Assembly: GCA_002118135.1 (NCBI GenBank)
Contig: BDIU01000310.1
Location: 1-18,957 of the forward strand
Reading direction: 5' to 3'
Source of the DNA: Trebouxia sp. TZW2008
Taxonomy: Eukaryota > Chlorophyta > Trebouxiophyceae > Trebouxiales > Trebouxiaceae
DNA: 18,957 nucleotides
Below the pieces are notes generated by a model that saw only the letters and a program-made list of their open reading frames with translations, was not told where the DNA came from and did no database searches. Position numbers and translations under genes: made by a program. Below, one piece after another: positions 1 to 8,594 of the stretch (position 1 is its first letter; each line of letters begins with the position of its first letter).

Positions 1-81
1 CGTTCTGCAATTAATTATGCATATTTAGTTATGCACAATAATTAGTTCTGCCACATTCCCTGCTCGTCACCAGTGCCTTAC

Positions 82-172
82 GGAATCCGTCATCAGCCCC
101 GCACGTCGTCAGAGCTCTAGCCCCAGACATCGATACCGCTTGCGCAAAGCGCTGCGCGGCTTCAGCGAACAC
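82..172 (-). CDS. Probable internal exon of a minus-strand gene running off the left edge
   Basis: Read on the minus strand, a pyrimidine-rich stretch ending TTTAG lies just before base 172. An open frame follows (VFAEAAQRFAQAVSM, then SGARALTTCGADDGF) and stops at a good donor, GTAAGG, whose GT is at 81-80. The exon is 91 nt (30 codons plus 1). A second acceptor, TTAATTGCAG, ends at base 5, so the next exon would start at base 4 and leave the window. The frame is Ala-rich, and the bases are GC- and CpG-rich compared with the AT-rich intron-like sequence at 1-60. No family is recognised. The 5' exon was not found. A minus-strand frame around 275-390 looks coding-like, but its phase does not join cleanly. 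Exon call is inference from splice signals. Confidence 0.35.
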
Positions 173-1324
173 CTAAAGCAGCTGAACAGCTAGCAGACGA
201 AGATTCCACCTTTCTGTGAACATTACCACGCAGCAATGCTGGTGCCGAGGTGTAGCATGTGCGTTACTATATTGTGAAAAGTTTCACCGCAGCATGGCGC
301 AAGTTTTCCGTCAGCCTGCTCTAGCGGACGCCTGCGACTTTGCCGGGGAGAGCCGTCGCTTGGGGAGCCCAGGCAAGGCGCACCCACTGCAACAGTGGGG
401 GTATTGCAACAGTACGAGTGCGCCACCGTCAGCAAGAGAGGACAGCAGCTTAATGTTGGACGTAGCCCTTAGATGTACGAGCCACTTTCAATGACAGTCC
501 ACTTGAGCTTGCGCATTATTTGAATTACAGCAACAGAAGCCTACAGCATCAGAGTCTGCAAGGTATGCGTTCCACGTGGATTTTTTGTGTAGTTGCCAGG
601 CAGCTTTTGGTAGCTGGACTGCAAATCCACAAGCATCTGCCTGTACTGCCATGCGCGTGTACAAGTAAGGTTGCAGTGCACTCCAAAAGTGCAATGCAGT
701 GCAGTGTAGCAGCAATATCATACAACACGCTTTGGTACCACTAAGACTCGATGTAGAATGCTATCTTGACATGTCCGGATATGATCTGGACAGTGTCCAT
801 TCCGACAACTGGCCTGTGATGATTGGGCTGCAATTAGAATAACATTCAGCATGCAAGAATGAAATCCTTACAAAAGTGTAACACCTCCTGCTGCTGCCAA
901 GCAGGGCCCTGGGAGGCCAAGGAAAACACTAGTAGCTCCAGCGTAGAGTACAAGCTGTGTTTAATCATTTGAACAAAGCAACAACACAATGTGGCAAAGC
1001 CGTACCCTTTTGCTGCCAGCCTTTGCAAGACTTTATGCCCTTGCTTGTGCAATCATGTACTGAACATGCATTCCCTTGAGACGTATCGTGCGCGTTAAAC
1101 CCAAAAGTGAAGGCTACACGCTCATGAGTCACAGAGATGCTTTTTCTGCAGGAAATGTGTGCACCAGGAGCAGCTTGATCATGGTGTTTGAATGAGAGAC
1201 AGACTTGGCGTTGACTTATCACATTAAGAGAGGGTACCCCCCACCGGTAGGGGGAGCAATGGTGGGTGTGGTAGGATCAGATTGCCAGCCGATCGTAGTG
1301 GGCTTGTCTCATTGCATGCTTATT

Positions 1325-1360
1325 GTTAGCAAGCAGTACTTGCTTCACTTGCTTGCTAAC
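1325..1360. repeat. Perfect 11-bp inverted repeat (hairpin)
   Basis: GTTAGCAAGCA at 1325-1335 is mirrored by TGCTTGCTAAC at 1350-1360, leaving a 14-nt loop. It lies in a gene-poor stretch with no poly-T tail or adjacent gene, so there is no case for a terminator. It could be the end of a small inverted-repeat transposon or simply a chance palindrome. Confidence 0.6.
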
Positions 1361-2584
1361 GGCGCTAAAATGGTGTTATTTGCGGCGTTTGAAAGCCGTT
1401 GAACTGTGACCTTCTTGGTGCATTTTGGTGTGTCCTTGCCTCCCGGAGGTTCCCACAGGCACCAGCATAGATTATGATCCTGCTTGTCAAACACGATTCT
1501 ATCCCAGCAACATAGAATAGCAGCCCGGCTGCAGGCGGCCTGCATGCAACAATAAAATTTGATTCTATGTTAGAGCCTGAGTAATACCCACAGACCACCT
1601 GGATACTATTACCTGGATACTACCGCTTGCACTACATTGTCATCCCGACTGTCATACTGTTCAATGTTTAATATCTGTCAATATTAACTAAAAATCAAAA
1701 ATCACTTTGTCCAAAATGTCTGGATATTATTAGGATAACATTCCGGTACTATCCAGATAGCATCCTGAACAGGCTATCAACCTGATTTGGCATCACCACA
1801 ACTGTATTGTAAAATGTAAAAATGGTATTCAGACTAACATTCTACAGGAAGTTTTAGTGTACATACAGGCACGGCTACACATTGGACAACAAAACAAAGC
1901 TTCTGTTCTGAAGGCAAAAGCCTTTTTGCATTCACATAGTCTTGCTAGCAGAAAGTCAGCCTCAACAGCTGTATGGTCGGTGATATCCATAGTCATGCAA
2001 AATGGACTATCAATACGCACTGCACACGTTTTCACCATATTGTCGTTGCAACATGTCTCACTTTAGCGATCGTGAGAGTGGCAAGCAGCTACTGTCTCAG
2101 CGGACACTCAAACATGTGTGATCTTGCTAGGCCAAGACTCAATTACATGAGGGCATTGCAGCATCAGATTCTGGAGCAATCATCAGGCAGCAGCCTGGCT
2201 TTTCAGGCTGAGTGCTCAGCTACAGGTCAACCCCGTCATCAAGCAATCATGATCATGCTGATTTCCAGGGTAAAAGCAGCTATTGCATTCTGCTAGCGCT
2301 GTGACCATGCTTGTGGCAGATCTGCATGCTTGGGACAGATCTCTTGACAGGAGTCTGTAGCACATATGCAAGCTGCTTTTTAGGCATTACTCTAGATGAC
2401 TTTGATGGTGCAACCCCTGCACGCATGCCAGCAATTCCTTGCAACACAATTACAGAATCACCTCAGGGTTTGCCTTGCTGCCTAAATTGCTGCTTCACCA
2501 ATTTGTCAAATCTCACATTAGACAGTTGCTTGACAGTTGATTGCGGATGCAACAACATATTTACTCATGCAAATAAGCCTAATA

Positions 2585-2610
2585 AGCCTCAAACATGACG
2601 AAAATATTTG
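2585..2610 (+). repeat. Short dispersed repeat, copy 1 (26 nt)
   Basis: This stretch begins AGCCTCAAACATGACGAAA and matches 3816-3841 at 22 of 26 positions in the same orientation. Nothing obvious extends the match on either side. It may be a remnant of an old dispersed element. Confidence 0.4.
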
Positions 2611-3076
2611 TTGTCTCATCTGATGATATGAGAGTTTGAGTGCCCAAAATCTGGGTGTAACATGAACATTTCAAGCTCAATTTGAGTGTACATGAGGTTT
2701 TGTGTCCTGTACTTGAGCTTTGCAACTTTTTTTGATCTCTCAACAGATAATGCAGTATTTAGCATCCATCAATCCGCCATGGTGCACACATGACTGAACA
2801 TGTGCGCTAACAGCATGCGTCATGTTTTTGAAGCTTTTGCATCTCGCTATGTAAGGTTGCCCTTCCCATTGCCGCACCAGCATCTGAGCTCGCATCAGAC
2901 ATATGCTTCCTTTGCAATCATAGTCTCACATTGTACTCAGATCTTTTCTTGTCTGTCTGCAGGTGTCTAGTGTAGGTGTTGAACCTGTACTGTCAGTTGT
3001 GTGCAACGCTTGCATCACTGGGTGACATTTATCTGCTCACGACGCTGAGGCTTGTTGGCTAGCTTGAACGAGCAAG

Positions 3077-3367
3077 ATGTGCAGCAGGCAGGATCATCTG
3101 AACAGGCACCAATTTGACCGCCGTGAGCGCTGGTCGCGGACAGGCTGCGAGCTAGTTCAGGCAGTTGTAATTGTCCCAATCAATATCAGGCGCCCAGCTG
3201 CATTACAATTTGAAGCCAGCTTCAACATGTTTGCTTGGTGTCAAGTGCTTGGTGAGAAGTCCTCAACTAGTCAACTCATTCTATCCAAAGGACACCCAAC
3301 AAAGTTTGCTGAGGGCAAAAGGTTCAAGCTCCATAGTCAAGGATCTGCGATCACTGTCCAAATGTGA
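3077..3367 (+). CDS. Weak candidate exon, 96-codon open frame
   Basis: An ATG at 3077 opens 96 codons to a stop ending at 3367. The first 100 bases are CpG-rich (CCGCCGTGAGCGCTGGTCGC), unlike the sequence around them. The frame starts MCSRQDHLNRHQFDRRERW and has no recognised motif. A pyrimidine-tract acceptor, CTGTCTGCAG, lies upstream near 2953-2962. The local CpG rise is the main reason to list it. It may be only a promoter or part of an exon in another frame. Confidence 0.15.
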   Translation: MCSRQDHLNRHQFDRRERWSRTGCELVQAVVIVPINIRRPAALQFEASFNMFAWCQVLGEKSSTSQLILSKGHPTKFAEGKRFKLHSQGSAITVQM

Positions 3368-3815
3368 CCATTGAGGCTGTGCCTACAGCAGGCCGGCGCC
3401 CAGTAGGTACTGGTGCGATTACATGGGAAAGCGTCCTTAAGAATTACAACGCAGGAACACCAATGTGCTCGTGTCTGATTGTACAGAAAATGTGCACAGC
3501 TTTTTCTTGCAATGCTTGATGTATGAACACCACCTGTCAAGCATGCCTCATGCATGTCACACGAGATATCTTCTAGATTGCTCAATGAGTGGGATGTGTG
3601 CAAAATGTGGTGTCGTCTCATTGTTCAGGCCTGTTATTGTCACCTGTTGATCCAGTCATTTTACTAAACATACATTGGACAGCACAGAGAGTTTGGACAA
3701 TCTGCTTTGTCAGTGGTCATCATGACCTTGTAATTGATACTTCATTAGGCTAACAGGCTCAAAAATTAAGATTAGCTCTGAGTGAGCACCTCAAGCAAGT
3801 GACTTCAAGCAGATA

Positions 3816-3841
3816 GGCCTCAAACAGGACGAAAGTCTTTG
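3816..3841 (+). repeat. Short dispersed repeat, copy 2 (26 nt)
   Basis: It begins GGCCTCAAACAGGACGAAA and matches 2585-2610 at 22 of 26 bases, same orientation, about 1.2 kb away. Confidence 0.4.
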
Positions 3842-4123
3842 GCTGTGGGCATGTCCCGTGCTAGTATTGCATATTGGCTCATGTATGTATTACAACTATG
3901 TATTGTTTTTCATGCTGCTGCCTTCAATTCAGAGTCTCTTTTTAGAGCCAAGCATTGGCTTAAATTCATGGTCAGCTGGTCCAACTCTATCTACCCAGTC
4001 GCCTGCACAATTTGACAAACGCTCATAGTGTAGCTGGTTCAAATTTTAAACGTGTATCCCAGCCTTGTCAGTGTCCTTGCAAAGATGCAGCTCAACACGT
4101 AACACGCTATTTCACAATAAACT

Positions 4124-4144
4124 CATGAGCGTCATACGCTCATG
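4124..4144. repeat. Small hairpin, 8-bp perfect stem
   Basis: CATGAGCG (4124-4131) and CGCTCATG (4137-4144) pair around the 5-nt loop TCATA. No neighbouring gene gives it a role. Confidence 0.5.
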
Positions 4145-5329
4145 GCCTAGCTTCAGCTTGGGTGCAACGTCACCCACTAGATGGCAATAACGCTGCCCAA
4201 AACCACATCATCCTGATTTCAGTTTCCCTTGAGGCATCCCTCACACTGAGGTCACACAAGAGTCAAGTCTGCTGCTATGTCTTGCGGCCTGTCTGAGCAT
4301 ATGACTGCCATTTTGGTGAGCAAAGGTTGCCAGAAAGTTTGATGGTGTTTAGCAGCATTTGGCATGACAGCTTGACCTGCTGACTAAGTTTGGGACACTC
4401 AGCTCATTTTGCAAGGCAGCCTGCCCATTTGCTTGGTAATTACAGTCTGGGATATATATGCTCACACTTTACCTGTTGTGTGTCATGTCCCGCTGCTGCA
4501 ATGCAGGCTAGCATTTTGTGCTGTACTGAGTGCTGTAATATGAGACAATCTGACATGAAACAAACACAAAGCAAGTCCTGTGAGGTCATCAGTCACTGTC
4601 GCACAGTGCCTCATGCTTGCGCTTGCTGGGTTGCCTGCAGAACACGACCATAACTGGTAAGGCATGCCGACGGTCAGAAGATCTTGAAAACTGCAACAGT
4701 AGGGCATATGATGAAAGTGTACAATCTGCATACATACGCCGACATTGAAGCCTTATGGCATAAGAGCCGCAGCAACACCCGCAGGCCGTGCTCTATAAAG
4801 ATGTTGCATCGTCTTTGAGCCCGTGACAAGTGCCAGACATGCATATTCGCGCTCGAACAATATGCAAGCGCACAAGCAACATGCAAGCCTGTTACAGGCA
4901 TCTAAGTTCATTCAGTCTGTATCTTGAAGTGTTCAATCTCATTGCTAATCTGCTTGGAAAACATGCATACAATTGTTCAGTGTGCCGCAAATAGCATCAA
5001 GCACAATGCATCGGATCACAGTCAGGCTGATGAACTGCTGTGCAAGACTGGCACAATACAACGTTGGCTCCAACGAGCAACACGATGTTTGATCAGCGCA
5101 AGCCTGATTAGAACTTGTGACAAGCCCTCACAGACACTTGAATACCTTTGGCTTTGTTTTCAGCAGCTTTGGTCACCTTGCATTGTTGTTCAAGGCTGTC
5201 TCCAGCTGCCTACCATCATCAAACCACCCATCACCTGCTGTTGCTAGTGAGTGCTGTGAGTAGTGTATGCTGGATTGCATGGTGTGAAAAACCTGAGAAG
5301 AATGCCTGATAAACCAGCGCACGCCCAAT

Positions 5330-5805
5330 CACCTTAGATGGGCCTCAAGCTGTTGAGGCAATGCCTTGTAGCCTCTGTTGCTATTGGTCTCAGCAAATCT
5401 GCCTTTGACAGCGTTGGCTGACAATGCTCTTGTGCGAAAGTACGATGCTTGTGCCTGCCCAACATCTGCCAAGTACTGAATGTGGCTGTCACCATTGCCC
5501 CAAACAGCCAACAACAGCTTTGTAGACCGTCTTGTGATGTGAGCTAACAGGGGTTCTGGGTTCAAGGCTCACTGTCCAAACAGCTGCACACACCCACATT
5601 CAGTATACAACACAATTTGCTCTTCCTGCCAAGTGCATAAGGAAGATAGCAGAAATTGCCAACATCTAGGACACTGAATCAGTGCTGCTCCTTATTCCCA
5701 ACTGCCACAAATGTCTGTGAAGGTTCTCAGCATTATCAACTGCTCTGGGCTCAACTGCTCAGACCTCACAAGCATAGCTCAGAATTGGCAGGACCAGCAT
5801 GTCTC
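5330..5805 (-). mobile_element. Decayed LINE reverse-transcriptase C-terminal fragment
   Basis: Read on the minus strand, 5805 downward gives MLVLPILSYACEV, a stop codon (TGA where the family has TGG for Trp), then AVEPRAVDNAENLHR. This is the typical region after the RT thumb in plant and algal non-LTR elements (P.LSY.CE.W, then an LHR stretch). Further on, a clean 78-codon frame at 5565-5329 contains AVWGNGDSHIQYLADVGQAQ and probably belongs to the same tail. Stops and frame changes between the two show the copy is dead. It is related to, but clearly different from, the LINE copies at 12442-13302 and 17836-18957, which read GC(K/E)IWGMH here. It abuts a transposase fragment at about 5805. 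Identification of the YACEVW block is firm; the far part is inferred. Confidence 0.6.
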
Positions 5806-6310
5806 TGGCCTTCAGCATGCGCCACTGCGGCAAGCTCTGGCTGACTTGCGTAGCAAAACATCTTGCTGTCAGTGAGTGCTACACAGTGTGATGTCACTTG
5901 CCTCTTAGCACCTTTCTAGCTGTATTGACCCTCTGCTTCCTGTGCACAAGCTTGAGCATGGGAACTGCCACTGGTGAACAGTGCTGCAAGCCATTTCCTG
6001 AGAACTGCTTTGACTGTGGATTTACTGAGTTGCAGCTGATGATCTTGATGGACTTTGGCTACTATATCAGCAGCAGCTCTACGCTCTGAGTGGTCTACTG
6101 CTGTGAAAAGGTGCTGCGCTGCTGCAGCATCTGCTTTGGGAGGTCTGCCTGATCTGAGAGAGTCTTCTACATCCCCACACTGTGCGTCTCTGAGAACCAA
6201 TCTGCTCACAAAGCTGTGCTTTTTGCCAATCTGCCTGCAGTTTTCCTGTAAGACCAGCCTGGGTGATGTTTTTTGAGGCTGACAGCTTCCAGACGAAGAT
6301 AAAGCTCAGA
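5805..6310 (-). mobile_element. Tc1/mariner transposase, N-terminal half (copy A), broken
   Basis: On the minus strand, from about 6300 down, one frame reads HHPGWSYRKTAGRLAKSTAL, a first helix-turn-helix of Tc1/mariner type. After a frameshift near 6205 it continues in the frame ending at 5916 with DVEDSLRSGRPPKAD. The linker (G)RPPK sits at about 6133-6150 and is the hallmark between the two HTH units. The second HTH follows (QLQLSKSTVKAVLRKW). After another frame change the sequence reads RKQRVNTARKVLRGK and then ALTDSKMF, where Asp at 5868-5870 is the first catalytic residue. Homology then stops near 5805 and LINE sequence begins. The second Asp and the Glu are absent, so this is an inactive 5' half. 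Stretches 5800-5880 and 7420-7505 are clearly homologous. Confidence 0.75.
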
Positions 6311-6863
6311 TTTGAGGCCCTGAACCATCAGCAGACTGGTGCTGTTCCTGCAGCATACTGCAAGATCAGCTGCAGCAAACAGACCTCAGAGCAGCAGATC
6401 ACCCACTACAAGTCGTACAGTGCTGTTGCGAGCGATTTGCGCAATTGCATGGTGTGGGTCAACCAAGACAGAGGCGCAACATGATGAGCAGAGCTTGCTG
6501 ATACCAGCAGAACAAGAGAGCCTGTCAAGCGCTGATCGAGCGGCTGATCAAGAGAGATACTGTAGGCATTGCAACCCTTTTTTGCAAGTTGGTACACACT
6601 CATTTTAGCGCAGCCAATGCATGTCTGATGACATCAATCAACATATATACATGCACTGTGATGACATGGAGACTGTCAAGACACCAAGTCAGCCCTGTTT
6701 AGAACAGGTCAAGATTTTTCAGTTCAAGGATCCCTTTGTCAACTGCTGGATGAGACTTGCCACATATTCAGCAAGTCACAGTCAAGTGTCAAACAGCCAA
6801 ATTGCATGTTCAGCAGTCACAGAAGGTGTTTGGTGATATGGGGCTATAAGCATTAGTGCTGGT
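6311..6863. other. Spacer between the two transposase halves
   Basis: A 65-codon minus frame (6603-6406) and an 89-codon plus frame (6339-6608) overlap here. Neither has a recognised motif. The stretch may be the 5' flank of transposase copy A or the 3' flank of copy B. I could not see clear terminal inverted repeats or TA target duplications by eye. Confidence 0.4.
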
Positions 6864-7545
6864 TCACTTTCCTATGTAGTCACAATTCAGCTCAATGACC
6901 TTCCTCATTCTGGACTCCAGATTGTTAATTAACGTATGCAACATACTGAGTGATATAGGCTGCCTAACAAGTCTAAGGATTCCTTCATCTCTTCTATGTT
7001 CTTTGACTTGTGGTGCATTTGCAGCTGACCATCCATCCAAGCCCAAAGGCTCTCTATGGGTGACAAGTCGGGCGAATTTGCTGGCCAGCTGGGAAAGTGA
7101 CCACTGGGCACATTTGCTGCAATGAAAGCCACGTTCTGGGCTGTCTTGTGTGGCAGAGCATTGTCCTGCTGCAGCTGCCACTTGTCTTTGTACTTTCCTG
7201 CTGTCTGAAACAGCTGGTTGCCCTCTGGCACAAAAAATTTCAGAGCACTTCATGATAATCATCACCCCCCACCCCAGCACAAGTGCGCTTGGTCTTGGGG
7301 CTGATGTGTTTGAGCTTCTGCTTGCTCGTGCCAGTGACAAACTTCATCTTGGTGGCACCCCAGAAGTTGATGCCCATGTATACATGTGCTGCAAGACATT
7401 TCTTGTATTACAGGATGGTGCCTCTAGCCATGAGCATGCGCCATCTGCGGCAAGCGCTGGCCTACTTGCGTAGCAAAAACATCTTGCTGTCAGCGATGCA
7501 GTGGAGCCAGAAAGTCTTCATCAAGACATTTGCATGAGTCACAGC
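6864..7545 (-). mobile_element. Tc1/mariner transposase, C-terminal half (copy B), DD36E spacing, frameshifted
   Basis: On the minus strand, from about 7545 down: WLHCIADSKMFLLRK gives the first catalytic Asp at 7489-7491. AAHVYMGINFWGATKMKFVT is the (M)WGGI-type strand that follows it. QLQQDNALPHKTAQ gives the second Asp at 7163-7165, and WPANSPDLSPIESLW gives the catalytic Glu at 7052-7054. Thirty-six residues separate the second Asp and the Glu. The last segment, in another frame, is LINNLESRMRKVI and ends at a stop at 6864, which is the normal C-terminus of the family. At least three frame changes and an internal stop after FLLRK make it non-functional. The N-terminal HTH half is missing from this copy. 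Family assignment is firm from the three catalytic blocks. Confidence 0.85.
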
Positions 7546-7679
7546 TGCAGCAATGTGACTCAGACTCAATCATCACATCAGCACAACTCAGCACACTGCT
7601 GACCAAATGCGTGCTTAGTTTTGTATTGAACAGCTCAGGATCCTGGCGCATGCTTGCAGTTGCACATGAGCAAGTGCAA

Positions 7680-8158
7680 ATTGTCCGCGCCAGCGAAGAG
7701 CCACCGCCACCGTCACCTTCTCCGTCAAAGTCAAAGTCTAGGGCCAAGGTAGGGCCAAACGCTGGCAGAATGTTCTGTGTGGCAGTGCACTTTGCTCAGG
7801 AGTGCTATGCAAGTGGTTTGACAGAAAACAAAGTTGTGCTGACTGCACAGGCTCTACCTGTTCACAAGCGCGAGCTTTTGCAGGTAGCATGCCTTTGTAG
7901 CTTTCTGGGCAAACAGCTGCTGCTGGTTGTATGCTGCTTAGCTGATACTACGTTTGACAGCTGTCCTACTTGCCCAGTGACGTTGATTCAAGTCAGGTAT
8001 CCCTGACTGTCGATCGAGCGCACAACACAGCTGACAAGTCAAGCACCTCCTACCACTGCTGTTTGTGAAACAGAACTGCACCCTTCGCCGGTGCATACTT
8101 TGCGCTGCAACCGCTTTCGGCAGCTGTGACTCCCCATCAAGCAAGTCGTGTTGTCGAA
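7680..8158 (-). CDS. Candidate two-exon fragment of an unrecognised gene, divergent from VPS20
   Basis: Minus-strand exon 1 would be 8158-8054: acceptor CAG, then RQHDLLDGESQLPKAV and AAQSMHRRRVQFCFTNSS, then donor G|GTAGGA in phase 1. Exon 2 starts at 7761 after CTGCCAG with two bases that complete the split codon, and reads FGPTLALDFDFDGEGDGGGG followed by SSLAR. The phases match, the joined frame is open, and the bases are CpG-rich, all of which support a real exon pair. An acidic Asp/Gly run is the only feature; no family is recognised. The 3' end is not found, and the transposase copy B begins just beyond. The competing plus-strand frame 7530-8006 reads EEPPPPSPSPSKSKSRAK and has its own AAG|GTAGGG donor, so the strand is not settled. 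Confidence 0.3.
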
Positions 8159-8594
8159 CTGTCTATGCTGAGTCGCACCGACGCGCAGTTGCATCGTAGC
8201 ATTGACTGCAAGCCGCATAGGGGTGGGGACTTTCTGGCCCTACTGTAGTGACATCAGGCCCGGTGGCCATGACGGATGGGGGGGTCGCCCCGTTGTGAGC
8301 AGATCGGCACGAGCTTGCAACCGCGTCGCGCTTTGCGTGGTATAGGCGGGCTGCAGGTTGTTGGCGCAGATAGCATTCTTGCACTTGGTTTGACACAAGC
8401 TTAGTCCAGAGTATGCTCATGAGCACGATCGGTGCTGTGCAAGTGAATAAACAGCGACAAACCGGACCCGGAGTCAAGTAGCATTTGCGGGTCAACATAC
8501 AATCGTTGCGACATATTGTGGAATTATTGCGTCGGTGAAACACACCCAGGATTCCGCTCTGTGCGTGCAGCACATATTTATCCCCAGCCCTCAC
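8159..8594. promoter_or_regulatory. Putative promoter and 5' leader region upstream of VPS20
   Basis: This CpG-rich interval precedes the VPS20 start codon and may be shared with the candidate divergent gene ending upstream at 8158. An AT-rich CATATTTATCC lies about 20 bases before the ATG. That is too close to be a TATA box for a leader of normal length, so no core promoter element can be assigned. A 196-codon minus-strand frame crosses this interval and the first VPS20 exon; it appears to be a shadow. Confidence 0.3.

Larger units (their letters stand above)
173..3076. other. Stretch without a supportable gene
   Basis: Bases 216-494 are GC-rich and open on both strands in short frames (92 codons on +, 70 on -). 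This could be an exon or promoter of the gene leaving at the left edge, but neither strand wins. From about 500 to 3076 the frames are short, rich in Cys and His, and look non-coding. The part around 1560-1830 is AT-rich and contains the direct repeat ACCTGGATACTA at 1597-1608 and again at 1611-1622. A hairpin and one copy of a short dispersed repeat are listed separately. Confidence 0.5.
3368..5329. other. Gene-poor stretch, nothing recognised
   Basis: Frames on both strands are short, overlap one another and have low-complexity, Cys-rich translations. I see no splice-consistent set of exons, no RNA gene and no mobile-element protein. The stretch holds copy 2 of the short dispersed repeat and a small hairpin, listed separately. 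Confidence 0.45.

Noticed and set aside
4924..5247. A 107-codon plus-strand frame
   Set aside because: The composition resembles translated non-coding sequence (Cys- and Ser-rich), with no splice support, motif or local GC rise.
5774..5790. A tRNA-like A-box (TAGCTCAGAATTGG) on the plus strand
   Set aside because: It is the reverse of the LINE codons for ILSYA. No B-box, acceptor stem or cloverleaf follows.
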